A DNA stretch of 15,768 bases from Patescibacteria group bacterium (GTDB lineage: Bacteria > Patescibacteriota > Minisyncoccia > Minisyncoccales > S141-161), in the NCBI GenBank assembly GCA_015491015.1, contig WFWQ01000069.1, positions 1 through 15,768 of the forward strand. The letters run 5' to 3'. This document shows positions 1 through 7,250 of this stretch, piece by piece. Position 1 is the first letter of the stretch. Each line of letters opens with the position of its first letter. The notes beneath the pieces are model-generated. The model ran no database searches. It saw only the letters and a program-made list of their open reading frames with translations, and had not been told where the DNA came from. Position numbers and translations under genes: made by a program.

Positions 1-1198
1 ACATCAAAGGCTCAGCTCCTTTTCCAGTGATAATAATTAAGCTTTTGGAATAGGCTCTTTGGAAAGCTGTTTTTATCGCTAACTTTCTGTCTAATATTTT
101 AACATAACTTTTAAAGTTTGTCGCCAAAAATCCTTTTTCTATATCTTTTAAAATCTTTTCAGGATCTTCGTCGTAAGGATCTTCGTTAGTAAGAATGCAA
201 AAAGAGCAATATCTTGAAGCTATCTTAGCTAACTCTTCCCTTTTCCACTTGTCTCTTCCTCCTCCAGCTGAACCAAACACACAAATTAAATCTTTGTCAG
301 GATACCTTTCTTTTAAGGCTTTGTAAACTTTTTCCAATGCATCTGGAGTGTGAGCATAATCTACTATTACTTTAAAAGGCGAAGAGACTACCTCTTCCAT
401 CCTACCCTCAACTCCTCTAAACTCTCTCAAAGCTTTTTGAAAAATTTCTAAAGGAATCTTTAAAACTTCAATTAAGCTTAAAACTGCTAAAATATTGTAA
501 AGGTTAAAAGTTCCATAAAGAAAACTTTCAAACTTTAAACCTTGATAAAAAAAGGAAATCTTCTCGTTAGTATCTAAAACCTTTTCTGGAGCAACAAAGA
601 GATCTACTTTATCTTTTAAAGGATGCTTAGAGTCTAAGCTATATCCAACTTTAACTTTGGATGGTAGTTTCAAAAGGTCGATTAATTTTGAATCATCTAA
701 GTTAACAATATGAACCTCTTTGGTCTTTTTAAAAAGCTTAAACTTAGCTTTTTTGTAAGCTAAAAAGGATCCGTGAGACTCTATGTGCTCTGGTGTTAAG
801 TTAGTAATTATAGCTACTTTTGGAAATAAAAATAAATCTCTGTACTGTTTAATCCCTTCGGAAGTTACCTCTAAAACTGCAAAATTACATTTTTCTTTAA
901 CTGCCGTATTTAAAAAGCTCTGCAAAATCCATCTTCCTGGCATCGTCATTTTAAGCTTGTTTTTCCACTCTTTAGCTCCAAGTTTGAATCTTAAAGAAGA
1001 AATAGAAGCTACCTTATTCTGAGCTTTTTCTAAACAAAAAGAAGCTAGATGAACTACAGTAGTTTTGCCATTAGTTCCAGTTATAGCTATCACTTTTATC
1101 TTCCTCCCTGGAAAACCAAAAAGCAAAGCAAAAAAGGTTGATTCTAAAAAATGAAACCAATCTTTAACTTTTTGAGGAAAAAGATCTTTAAAACTCAT
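1..1198 (-). CDS. murE: MurE-like UDP-MurNAc-tripeptide synthetase (3' end outside window)
   Basis: Mur ligase family, cytoplasmic, ATP-dependent addition of the third stem-peptide amino acid to UDP-MurNAc-L-Ala-D-Glu in peptidoglycan synthesis. About 399 codons are visible and the frame runs off the left edge. Seen: P-loop GTNGKTT at residues 41-47, VTSEGIKQYR at about 111-120, TNLTPEHIESHGS at 132-144, the A-K-x-x-L-F lysine (K152) that is carbamylated in this family, TNEDPYDEDP at about 337-346 where MurE enzymes carry the amino-acid-specificity motif (usually DNPR or DNPA), and GKGAE near the visible end. Only about 40 residues precede the P-loop, against roughly 100 in classical MurE, so most of the uridine-nucleotide-binding first domain is missing. 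The start overlaps the ruvA stop as ATGA, so the two are probably co-transcribed. The added amino acid cannot be named from the sequence; another Mur-ligase subfamily is less likely. Confidence 0.88.
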   Translation of the reverse strand, partial: MSFKDLFPQKVKDWFHFLESTFFALLFGFPGRKIKVIAITGTNGKTTVVHLASFCLEKAQNKVASISSLRFKLGAKEWKNKLKMTMPGRWILQSFLNTAVKEKCNFAVLEVTSEGIKQYRDLFLFPKVAIITNLTPEHIESHGSFLAYKKAKFKLFKKTKEVHIVNLDDSKLIDLLKLPSKVKVGYSLDSKHPLKDKVDLFVAPEKVLDTNEKISFFYQGLKFESFLYGTFNLYNILAVLSLIEVLKIPLEIFQKALREFRGVEGRMEEVVSSPFKVIVDYAHTPDALEKVYKALKERYPDKDLICVFGSAGGGRDKWKREELAKIASRYCSFCILTNEDPYDEDPEKILKDIEKGFLATNFKSYVKILDRKLAIKTAFQRAYSKSLIIITGKGAEPLM

Positions 1199-1746
1199 TC
1201 TTTGTTAGATAAAAGATTTAAAGCTAACTTAATCTTCTCAGCTAACTTTAAATTCGGATCTATCTTAGAAAGTACCTCTTTAATTGTCCTTTTATCAAAC
1301 CCCATTTCTTTCAAAGCTTCTTTTAAGTCTTGGTTTATCTTCTCTCTTTCTTTCTTTTCTTGATCTAAAATCCCTAAAAGCTCAAGCTTTAATCTTTCTA
1401 ATTTCTTTTTCCCCAATCCTTGAATCTTAACCTCTCCAGCTTTCAAAGCTTGAATTAAACTTTCCAAGTCCTTAAAAACTGAAAGCCTCAAAGCCACCTT
1501 AGGGCCTATCCCTTGAAGCTGAAGCAGTTTTTCAAAAAGGGAAAGTTCTTCAAAATTAGGAAATCCGTAAAGCTCAAAAAGACCTTCCTTAGAGTAAAGA
1601 TAACAATAAAGCTTGACTTTCTCTCCTTCTTTAAGTTTAAAATGGAAGGTAGGCTCGATTAAGACTTTATATCCTACTTTGTCAACTTTAAGAATTAAAA
1701 AATCTTTATCTTTTTTTAAAACTTCTCCTTCTAAGTAGGCTAACAT
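1195..1746 (-). CDS. ruvA: Holliday junction branch migration protein RuvA
   Basis: RuvA binds four-way junctions as a tetramer and loads the RuvB motor. The 183-residue length is near the family norm (about 190-200). An N-terminal OB-fold-like segment (1 to ~62, beginning MLAYLEGEV) is followed by two helix-hairpin-helix motifs, LQLQGIGPKVALRLS (~75-90) and IQGLGKKKLERLKLEL (~108-123). After a Lys/Glu-rich linker, a C-terminal domain III (EALKEMGFDKRTIKEVL onward) would contact RuvB. It is divergent from uvrB with only 23 bp between start codons. ruvB lies about 10 kb away on the other strand and ruvC is not in the window, so the classical ruvCAB order is broken. The downstream murE-like gene overlaps by 4 nt. 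Confidence 0.93.
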   Translation of the reverse strand: MLAYLEGEVLKKDKDFLILKVDKVGYKVLIEPTFHFKLKEGEKVKLYCYLYSKEGLFELYGFPNFEELSLFEKLLQLQGIGPKVALRLSVFKDLESLIQALKAGEVKIQGLGKKKLERLKLELLGILDQEKKEREKINQDLKEALKEMGFDKRTIKEVLSKIDPNLKLAEKIKLALNLLSNKE

Positions 1747-1754
1747 AAACTCTT

Positions 1755-1763
1755 TGCTAATTT
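1755..1763 (+). promoter_or_regulatory. Possible extended -10 for a leaderless uvrB transcript
   Basis: TGC-TAATTT fits an extended -10 (TGnTAnnnT). Seven nt after its last base is position 1770, the A of the uvrB ATG, so the mRNA could start at the start codon. No convincing -35 is visible, and in AT-rich DNA this match could arise by chance. It overlaps the minus-strand ruvA -10. Confidence 0.33.
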
Positions 1764-1788
1764 TAGAATATGTTTAAAGTAATCTCAA
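1760..1788 (-). promoter_or_regulatory. Sigma70-type promoter for ruvA-murE
   Basis: On the minus strand: TTGAGA (-35, 1788-1783), 17-nt spacer, TAAAAT (-10, 1765-1760). The predicted transcription start near 1753 leaves only about 7 nt before the ruvA ATG. The -35 lies inside the uvrB coding sequence. Both boxes match well at the optimal spacing, and the layout repeats at rpsT and the tRNA. Confidence 0.65.
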
Positions 1789-3728
1789 AATTCAAACCAA
1801 GTGGAGATCAACCTCGAGCTATAGAAAAGCTCTCTAACAATATAAAAAAAGGAGTAAAGCACAATATTCTTTTAGGAGTGACAGGGTCAGGAAAGACTTT
1901 TACTATTGCAAAGATAATAGAAAAGGTAAACTTGCCAACTTTAGTTATCTCTCCTAACAAAACTTTAGCTGCTCAACTTTACCAAGAATTTAAAGAGTTT
2001 TTCCCTAAAAACAGCGTCCATTATTTTGTGTCTTATTATGATTACTATCAACCTGAAGCTTACATCCCTCAAACTGACACTTATATTGAAAAAGATGCCA
2101 AGATTAACAAAATTATTGACCAACTAAGGCATTCAGCGGTCCAAGCTCTTTTAAGCAGAGATGATGTAATTATTGTAGCTTCGGTCTCTTGCATTTATAA
2201 CTTAGGGTCTCCAGATTCTTATCAAAGGGTATCTTTGCAACTTAAAAAAGGAGAAAAGATTTCCAGAAAGAAGATCTTGGAAGCTTTAGCTTCGCTTCAA
2301 TACCAAAGAAACGAGACAGATTTAACTCCAGGAAACTTTAGAGTTAAAGGCGAAGTGATAGATATTATGTTAGTTACTGGAGAAGCAATGATAAGGTTAG
2401 AATTTTGGGGAGAAGAAATAGACAGAATCTTAAAGTTTAAAGATCCTTTAAATTTAAGCTTATCTCAAGAGTTAGAAGAAATTAGAATTTATCCTGCCCA
2501 ATTTTGGGTTACCGAAGAACAAAAACTTAAAACCGCAATTTATAATATAGAGTTAGAGCTTCAAGAAAGGTTAAAAGAACTAAAATCTCAAGGAAAACTT
2601 TTAGAAGCTGAAAGATTAGAAAAGAGAACTAAGTATGACTTAGAGATGTTAGCTGAGACAGGATATTGCCATGGAATAGAAAACTATTCCAGACATTTAG
2701 AATTTAGAGAACCAGGATCTCCTCCTTTCACTTTAATAGATTACTTTGCTCAAAAAGGTAAGTTTTTAACCTTTATTGATGAATCCCACTTAACTTGTCC
2801 CCAGCTCAAAGCTATGGCAATCCAAGATCGAAGAAGAAAAGAAACTTTGATAGAGTATGGATTTAGATTACCCTCTTGCATAGATAATAGACCTTTAACT
2901 TATGAAGAGTTTGAACAAAAGACCCAAGTTTTAGTTTATGTCTCAGCTACTCCAGGAAAAATTGAGCTTTTTCAAACTAAAAAAGAAAATGTTGTAGAGC
3001 AATTAATAAGACCCACAGGCTTGCTTGAACCTAAAGTTGAAATAAGACCTACTAAAAACCAATTAAAAGATGTAATTAAAGAAACAGAAAAAAGAATCAA
3101 AAAGAGAGAGAGGGTTTTAATCTTAACTTTAACTAAAAGGTTAGCTGAAGCTATTGCTGAACACCTATTAGAAAAAGGTATCAAAGCTCACTATTTGCAT
3201 TCAGACATTAAAACTTTAGAAAGGCCTGAAATATTAAACAAGCTAAGAAGAGGAGAGTTTGAAGCAATAGTAGGAATTAATCTTTTAAGAGAAGGTTTAG
3301 ATCTACCTGAAGTTTCTTTAGTTGCAATATTAGATGCTGACAAAGAAGGTTTTTTGAGATCGGAAACTACCTTAATCCAAATCATAGGAAGAGCAGCTAG
3401 ACATATAGAAGGAAAGGCTATCTTGTACGCAGATAAAGTTACCAAATCGATGCAAAAAGCAATAAAAGAAATAGAAAGAAGAAGAAAGATTCAGTTAGAA
3501 TATAACTTAAAACACAAAATCACCCCTGCTCCAATTAAAAAACCAATAAGAGAATGGGAATTTATGAGAATCCATCAAAAAGCAGTGAAAACTGAATTAG
3601 AAAAGATAAAAGATGTAAATCTCCTAAAAGAGGAGCTAAAAGTAGCTGTAGAAAATCTTGATTTTGAAAGAGCCATAGTAATTAGAGAATTGATCAAAAA
3701 ACTTGAAAAAACCCCTAAGGTTAAATAA
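1770..3728 (+). CDS. uvrB: Excinuclease ABC subunit B (UvrB)
   Basis: Damage-verifying helicase-like subunit of the UvrABC nucleotide excision repair complex. The 652 residues are full length for the family. Seen: Walker A GVTGSGKT (36-43), the aromatic beta-hairpin beginning YYDYYQPEAYIP (~89-116) that inserts between DNA strands, DESH (~337-340), the helicase motif VI region LIQIIGRAARH, and a C-terminal UVR domain (about 615-650, LKVAVENLDFERAIVIREL) that binds UvrC. All family hallmarks are present and there is no frame disruption. No Shine-Dalgarno sequence precedes the start, consistent with a leaderless message. rpsT follows 15 bp downstream with its own promoter. uvrA and uvrC are not in the window. 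Confidence 0.97.
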   Translation: MFKVISKFKPSGDQPRAIEKLSNNIKKGVKHNILLGVTGSGKTFTIAKIIEKVNLPTLVISPNKTLAAQLYQEFKEFFPKNSVHYFVSYYDYYQPEAYIPQTDTYIEKDAKINKIIDQLRHSAVQALLSRDDVIIVASVSCIYNLGSPDSYQRVSLQLKKGEKISRKKILEALASLQYQRNETDLTPGNFRVKGEVIDIMLVTGEAMIRLEFWGEEIDRILKFKDPLNLSLSQELEEIRIYPAQFWVTEEQKLKTAIYNIELELQERLKELKSQGKLLEAERLEKRTKYDLEMLAETGYCHGIENYSRHLEFREPGSPPFTLIDYFAQKGKFLTFIDESHLTCPQLKAMAIQDRRRKETLIEYGFRLPSCIDNRPLTYEEFEQKTQVLVYVSATPGKIELFQTKKENVVEQLIRPTGLLEPKVEIRPTKNQLKDVIKETEKRIKKRERVLILTLTKRLAEAIAEHLLEKGIKAHYLHSDIKTLERPEILNKLRRGEFEAIVGINLLREGLDLPEVSLVAILDADKEGFLRSETTLIQIIGRAARHIEGKAILYADKVTKSMQKAIKEIERRRKIQLEYNLKHKITPAPIKKPIREWEFMRIHQKAVKTELEKIKDVNLLKEELKVAVENLDFERAIVIRELIKKLEKTPKVK

Positions 3729-3731
3729 AAT
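3703..3731 (+). promoter_or_regulatory. Sigma70-type promoter for rpsT
   Basis: TTGAAA (3703-3708), 17-nt spacer, TAAAAT (3726-3731). The -35 sits in the last codons of uvrB and the -10 straddles its stop. The predicted start near 3738 gives a leader of about 6 nt. Boxes and spacing are identical to those before the tRNA at the right edge, a good independent check. Confidence 0.72.
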
Positions 3732-3743
3732 AAAGCTCAAACT

Positions 3744-4022
3744 ATGCCCATCACCAAATCTGCTAAAAAAGCTTTAAGAAAAGAGCTTAAAAGAAGAGAA
3801 AGAAATAAAGCTTACTTATCTAAGTTTAGATCTTTGGCTAAAGAAATAAAAAAGCTCATTGGAGAAAATAAGATTGAAGAAGCTAAATCCAAACTTTCTT
3901 TATTTTACAAAGCAGTAGACAAAGCTGCTAAAGTCGGAGTAATCCATAAAAACGAAGCTGCCAGAAGAAAATCCAAATTGACTAAGCTTTTAAATATGAA
4001 TTACCAAAAACTCCAGGGCTGA
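3744..4022 (+). CDS. rpsT: 30S ribosomal protein S20
   Basis: S20 binds 16S rRNA early in assembly of the small subunit. The 92-residue, very basic, helical protein is of normal length. Family features: the N-terminal ITKSAKKALRKELKRRERNK stretch, VDKAAKVGVIHKNEAARRKS in the second half, and the SKLTKLLN ending. The last 33 bp overlap the 3' end of holA on the opposite strand. rpsT beside holA is a common bacterial arrangement and supports both calls. No Shine-Dalgarno sequence is visible in the very short leader. Confidence 0.95.
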   Translation: MPITKSAKKALRKELKRRERNKAYLSKFRSLAKEIKKLIGENKIEEAKSKLSLFYKAVDKAAKVGVIHKNEAARRKSKLTKLLNMNYQKLQG

Positions 4023-4901
4023 ACTTAAATTTCTTAAAGAAAGTTTCACTTCTTTATCTATCTCCAAAAGTTTAAGATAAATCTCTTTTAGCTTAGTTTC
4101 TGGGGTATTTTGAGCTAAAGGCAAAACTTTAGTTTTCAAGATAAACTCTGGCAAAGAAAGCTCTTTTGCGATCTCTTTTAAGGAAAGCTTTTTAGCTAAT
4201 AAAAGCTTAGCCTTTAATAAAACCATCACTTCTTTTTTTAACATATGAAAAACAAGAGCTTCTTTATTCTGAGCTAAAAAGCTCTTTCTTAAGAGAGACA
4301 AAGCTTCCTTTTTTCTTTCTGAAAAAAGGAGATATAACCATTCAAAGATGCTCACTTCAGGATCAAAGCTTGAAAAGTAAGCTTTAACTTGGTTTAAAGC
4401 ATAAAAACCTTTTAGGCTAAGTTTTTCTAACTCATTAAATAGTTTCCAAAGATCTCTTTTAAAAATTTGAGCTAAAAGTTCAATCAACTCCTCGTCTTTT
4501 TCAAACTCTTTTTCTTCTAAAAGCTCTTTTATTGCTAATTTGACCTCTTTTAAATCTTGGAGAGAAAAATGCTTAACAATCTCAAATTTAAAATTTATTT
4601 TTTCTAAAAACTTTAAAGGTATCTCTCTTCTTTCTACTAAAAAAAGATTTCCTCTCTTAGGGAGGTTCAGAAAAAATTTTAAACAGTTTGCATTAAACTT
4701 TGCTTTAGAAAAAATATCTATAGCCACAAAGGCAAAGGAAGAACCCAACAAATCAAGGTTAGAGCTTAAAGAAAGTTTTTCTTTTAATTCTGAAAAACCT
4801 TCTTCTATCTTCCAAACTTTTTCAATATTTTGCTCTTTGATAATTTTTTTCAGATACTTAAAAAGCCTAAAAGTATCTTCGCCATAAAGCAAAACCCACA
4901 T
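3990..4901 (-). CDS. holA: DNA polymerase III delta subunit (clamp loader)
   Basis: Delta is the clamp-opening subunit of the replicative clamp loader. The protein starts MWVLLYGEDTFRLFKYLKKI, matching the N-terminal strand and nucleotide-loop remnant of HolA (typically hYGpDxyr). It then has the mid-domain ELAQIFKRDLWKLFNELEKL pattern, a helical C-terminal collar domain (about 200-303) and the ending SALEFLVIHI. At 303 residues it is slightly short (usual ~330-345). No intact Walker A is seen, as expected for delta. It begins 4 nt after the REC gene and is last in the eight-gene minus-strand run; its 3' end overlaps rpsT tail to tail. The family is divergent, so the call rests on the N-terminus, overall pattern and rpsT neighbourhood. 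Confidence 0.8.
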   Translation of the reverse strand: MWVLLYGEDTFRLFKYLKKIIKEQNIEKVWKIEEGFSELKEKLSLSSNLDLLGSSFAFVAIDIFSKAKFNANCLKFFLNLPKRGNLFLVERREIPLKFLEKINFKFEIVKHFSLQDLKEVKLAIKELLEEKEFEKDEELIELLAQIFKRDLWKLFNELEKLSLKGFYALNQVKAYFSSFDPEVSIFEWLYLLFSERKKEALSLLRKSFLAQNKEALVFHMLKKEVMVLLKAKLLLAKKLSLKEIAKELSLPEFILKTKVLPLAQNTPETKLKEIYLKLLEIDKEVKLSLRNLSSALEFLVIHI

Positions 4902-4905
4902 AGAA

Positions 4906-5259
4906 TTACTCTCCCACTAAATTTCTAATCTTTTCTATTATTTCTGCAGGAGTGAAGTGAGCTTTAACTAAAAAGTCCTCAGCTCCTAATCTTAATCCTC
5001 TTTCAATATCTTCTCTTTGACCTAAGTTTGACAGAATTATAACCTTAATTTGAGAAGTTTTAGGATCTTCTTTTAACTTGCTTAACACTTCAAAACCATC
5101 CATTCCGGGCAAGATTAAGTCTGGATTTTCTTCTTGAGCCTTTACTAAACCTTCCTCCCCATCTATGGCTTCTACTACATCATAACCTACGTCTCTTAGC
5201 TTTCTGGTAATCAAGTCTCTTAAGAACTTATCATCTTCTACCACTAAAAGCTTTTTCAT
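4906..5259 (-). CDS. REC-only response regulator lacking the phosphoacceptor Asp
   Basis: Single receiver domain, 117 residues, no output domain. The acidic pocket E8-D9-D10, the Ser of IILSN (S77) and the conserved Lys of FLVKAHFTP (K99) are all present. The central motif reads PDLILPGMDGFEVL (46-59), whereas receivers normally read PDLILLDxxMPGMDGFEVL. Five residues, including the phosphorylated Asp, are missing without any frame change. The rest resembles REC-only proteins with the SNLGQREDI and VKAHFTP signatures. It should not accept phosphate in the usual way. It may act as a phosphorylation-independent adaptor, bind the kinase competitively, or be early decay. It lies 11 bp after an intact paralogue and 4 bp before holA in one run. 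An assembly error in a short repeat is an alternative. Confidence 0.88.
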   Translation of the reverse strand: MKKLLVVEDDKFLRDLITRKLRDVGYDVVEAIDGEEGLVKAQEENPDLILPGMDGFEVLSKLKEDPKTSQIKVIILSNLGQREDIERGLRLGAEDFLVKAHFTPAEIIEKIRNLVGE

Positions 5260-5270
5260 AGTTTTTATTA

Positions 5271-5639
5271 TTACTTTAAAACTTTGTTTACCTTTGCCAC
5301 CACTTCATTAGGATCAAAATCTGTTTTGACTACCCAATCTATAGCTCCCAAAGCTACAGCTTTATCTATTTCTACCGGCTGTCCTGAGTTAGAGATAATG
5401 ATCACCGGAATATCTTTTAACTGAGGGTCATTCTTAATTATCTCCAAAACCTCAAATCCTGAAAGTCTTGGCATCATTACATCTAATAAAATCAAATCTG
5501 GAATGAGCTCTTTAATTTTGTTTAAAGCTTCATCTCCATCTGGAGCTATTACTACTCTATAACCAACTTGAGTAAGCTTTTTTTCTAACAAGCTTGCCAT
5601 TATCTCTTCATCTTCTGCGATTAAGATGGTCTTTGACAT
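5271..5639 (-). CDS. REC-only (CheY-like) response regulator, intact
   Basis: Single receiver domain, 122 residues, no DNA-binding or enzymatic output domain, so it would signal by protein contact. The canonical site is complete: E9-D10-E11 acidic cluster, phosphoacceptor D53 in PDLILLDVMMP, Ser in IIISNSGQ (S83) and K105 in WVVKTDFDP. It begins 15 nt after the stop of the PAS histidine kinase, its likely phosphodonor. The downstream neighbour is a paralogue with the same SN-x-GQ and VK-x-x-F-x-P signatures but without the Asp, so the pair probably arose by duplication. The downstream target is unknown; a link to the pilB-like gene is possible but not shown by the sequence. Confidence 0.93.
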   Translation of the reverse strand: MSKTILIAEDEEIMASLLEKKLTQVGYRVVIAPDGDEALNKIKELIPDLILLDVMMPRLSGFEVLEIIKNDPQLKDIPVIIISNSGQPVEIDKAVALGAIDWVVKTDFDPNEVVAKVNKVLK

Positions 5640-5654
5640 AAAATTAAAGTTATT

Positions 5655-7250
5655 TTAGGGACCTGAAATTGGAAGCTTTACAAAAAACTTTGAACCTTTA
5701 CCTTCTTCAGACTCAAACCAGATTTTTCCTCCGTGAGCTTCAATTATATTTTTAGTAATGTACAGACCTAAACCAGTACCGGAAGTTTCCATTCTTAAAA
5801 CATTAGCTCCCCTAAAAAACCTGGTAAAGACTCTTTCTTGCTGGTCTTTAGGAATGCCTACCCCTGTATCTTGAACTATAATTAAAACTTCTTTTTTATT
5901 ATATCTTGAAACTGACAAAGTCACAACTCCACCAGGCAGAGTATATTTTATAGCATTATCCACTAAATTTGAAATTGCTAATTTAATCTTTTCCCTATCT
6001 ACACTGACTAAAGGTAAAGGTTTTTCAGGTAGGATCACTCCAAACTTAATGTCTTTCATTTTAGCTTTATCTTCAAACTCTAAAGCAATTTCTTTTATCA
6101 ACTCTACAATATCCTCCTTTTTCAAATTATAAACATACCTACCTTCTTCAATTCTAGCCACATTGAGAAGATCGTTAATTAAACTAATCATTCTTTCGTT
6201 AGCTTGATAGCTTTTCTCTAAAAGATCTAACTGATCACGGTTTAACTTCCCTAACTCTTGGTCCAAAAGCATTTTTAAGGTCCACTTAATAGCAGACAGA
6301 GGAGTTCTTAACTGATGAGCTGCTATAGAAACAAATTCGCTTTTTAATTTTTCGATAAATTTTTCTCTACTCACATCATGTAAGATTGCAGAAAACCCTA
6401 TAACCTTCTCTCCTCTTCCTACTTTTATTATGCTTAGTTCAAAGATTTTATCTTCGTCAAACTTTATTTCCTCTTTTTCCACCTCAATACCTTCGGAAAG
6501 CTTCTTTAAGATCTCTTTTAAGATAGGATCTTTCTCTATCTTCTCAATTTCTTTGCCTAAGATTTCATCTCTCTTTATTTTAAATATCTTTTCTGCCTGA
6601 GTGTTAAAAACCTCCACTTTCATAGAAGAAAAAGAAAAGAATATCAAGCCATCTGCTAAACTATCTATAATTATCTCTACTTTGGTTCTCTCTTCTTCGG
6701 CCTTCTTTCTCTCCTCTTCTACATCTGCCAAGATGTTCAAGAGAGCTTTTCTCGAATCCGAAAGCTCTTTTAGCTTCAACTGAAGCTCTTTAGTCTTTAA
6801 TTCAACTTCTTCTTTTAAAGCTCTCTGAAGTCTTATTAGTTCTGTAATTTCCACTAATAAAAAATAGTAACCTATTATCTCTCCTTCTGGCGTCCTTCTA
6901 GTATTAGCTAAAACCTTATAGAATTTCTTTTCTTTACCTTTGGGAGAAAAAGAAATCTCAATTTCTAAAAATCTTCTATTTATAACCTTTTCTGAAAAGT
7001 TGTGAGGTAAAGCTCCTTTGAAGACTTTTTCTATCCTTTTCCCAATCAAGTTTTCAGGAAAAGTAGAAAAGAGCTTTCCAAAAGAAACATTTGCTTCTAA
7101 AATAATCCCTCGAGGATTTAAGTAAGCTAAAGGTAAAGGAATAAAGTTTAAAATATCTTGGAGGTACCTTTTAAGATCTTCTAAATCTTCAATTAATTCC
7201 GCTATAACTATCTTTTCTTCTTTTTTTTCAATTTCAGCTTTAGTTACCAT
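5655..7250 (-). CDS. Soluble PAS-domain sensor histidine kinase
   Basis: 531 residues with no transmembrane segment or signal peptide, hence probably cytoplasmic. Order: N-terminal helix; PAS-like domain (~35-137, from IPLPLAYLNPRGIILEANVS); long charged coiled coil (~140-192, Lys/Glu-rich); second PAS-like domain (~193-295); HisKA with H312 in FVSIAAHQLRTPLSAIKW; HATPase_c with the N box NLVDNAIKYT (428-437), G1 box DTGVGIP (461-467), F box around FTRFFRG and G2 box GTGLGL (491-496). All catalytic motifs are intact. It overlaps the V4R-like gene by 7 nt and precedes two REC genes, implying one operon. The input is unknown: the PAS domains lack an obvious cofactor signature. Signals may come from the two upstream kinase-less sensors through coiled-coil contact (inference). 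Confidence 0.94.
   Translation of the reverse strand: MVTKAEIEKKEEKIVIAELIEDLEDLKRYLQDILNFIPLPLAYLNPRGIILEANVSFGKLFSTFPENLIGKRIEKVFKGALPHNFSEKVINRRFLEIEISFSPKGKEKKFYKVLANTRRTPEGEIIGYYFLLVEITELIRLQRALKEEVELKTKELQLKLKELSDSRKALLNILADVEEERKKAEEERTKVEIIIDSLADGLIFFSFSSMKVEVFNTQAEKIFKIKRDEILGKEIEKIEKDPILKEILKKLSEGIEVEKEEIKFDEDKIFELSIIKVGRGEKVIGFSAILHDVSREKFIEKLKSEFVSIAAHQLRTPLSAIKWTLKMLLDQELGKLNRDQLDLLEKSYQANERMISLINDLLNVARIEEGRYVYNLKKEDIVELIKEIALEFEDKAKMKDIKFGVILPEKPLPLVSVDREKIKLAISNLVDNAIKYTLPGGVVTLSVSRYNKKEVLIIVQDTGVGIPKDQQERVFTRFFRGANVLRMETSGTGLGLYITKNIIEAHGGKIWFESEEGKGSKFFVKLPISGP

Noticed and set aside
2972-3445. Short open frames antisense to uvrB
   Set aside because: They show no family resemblance, lack start-site context and follow from the low-stop composition opposite a well-conserved gene.
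4906-5259. Frameshifted pseudogene for the second REC protein
   Set aside because: The frame is intact and both sides of the gap align to the REC fold in one frame; only 15 bp (five codons) are missing.
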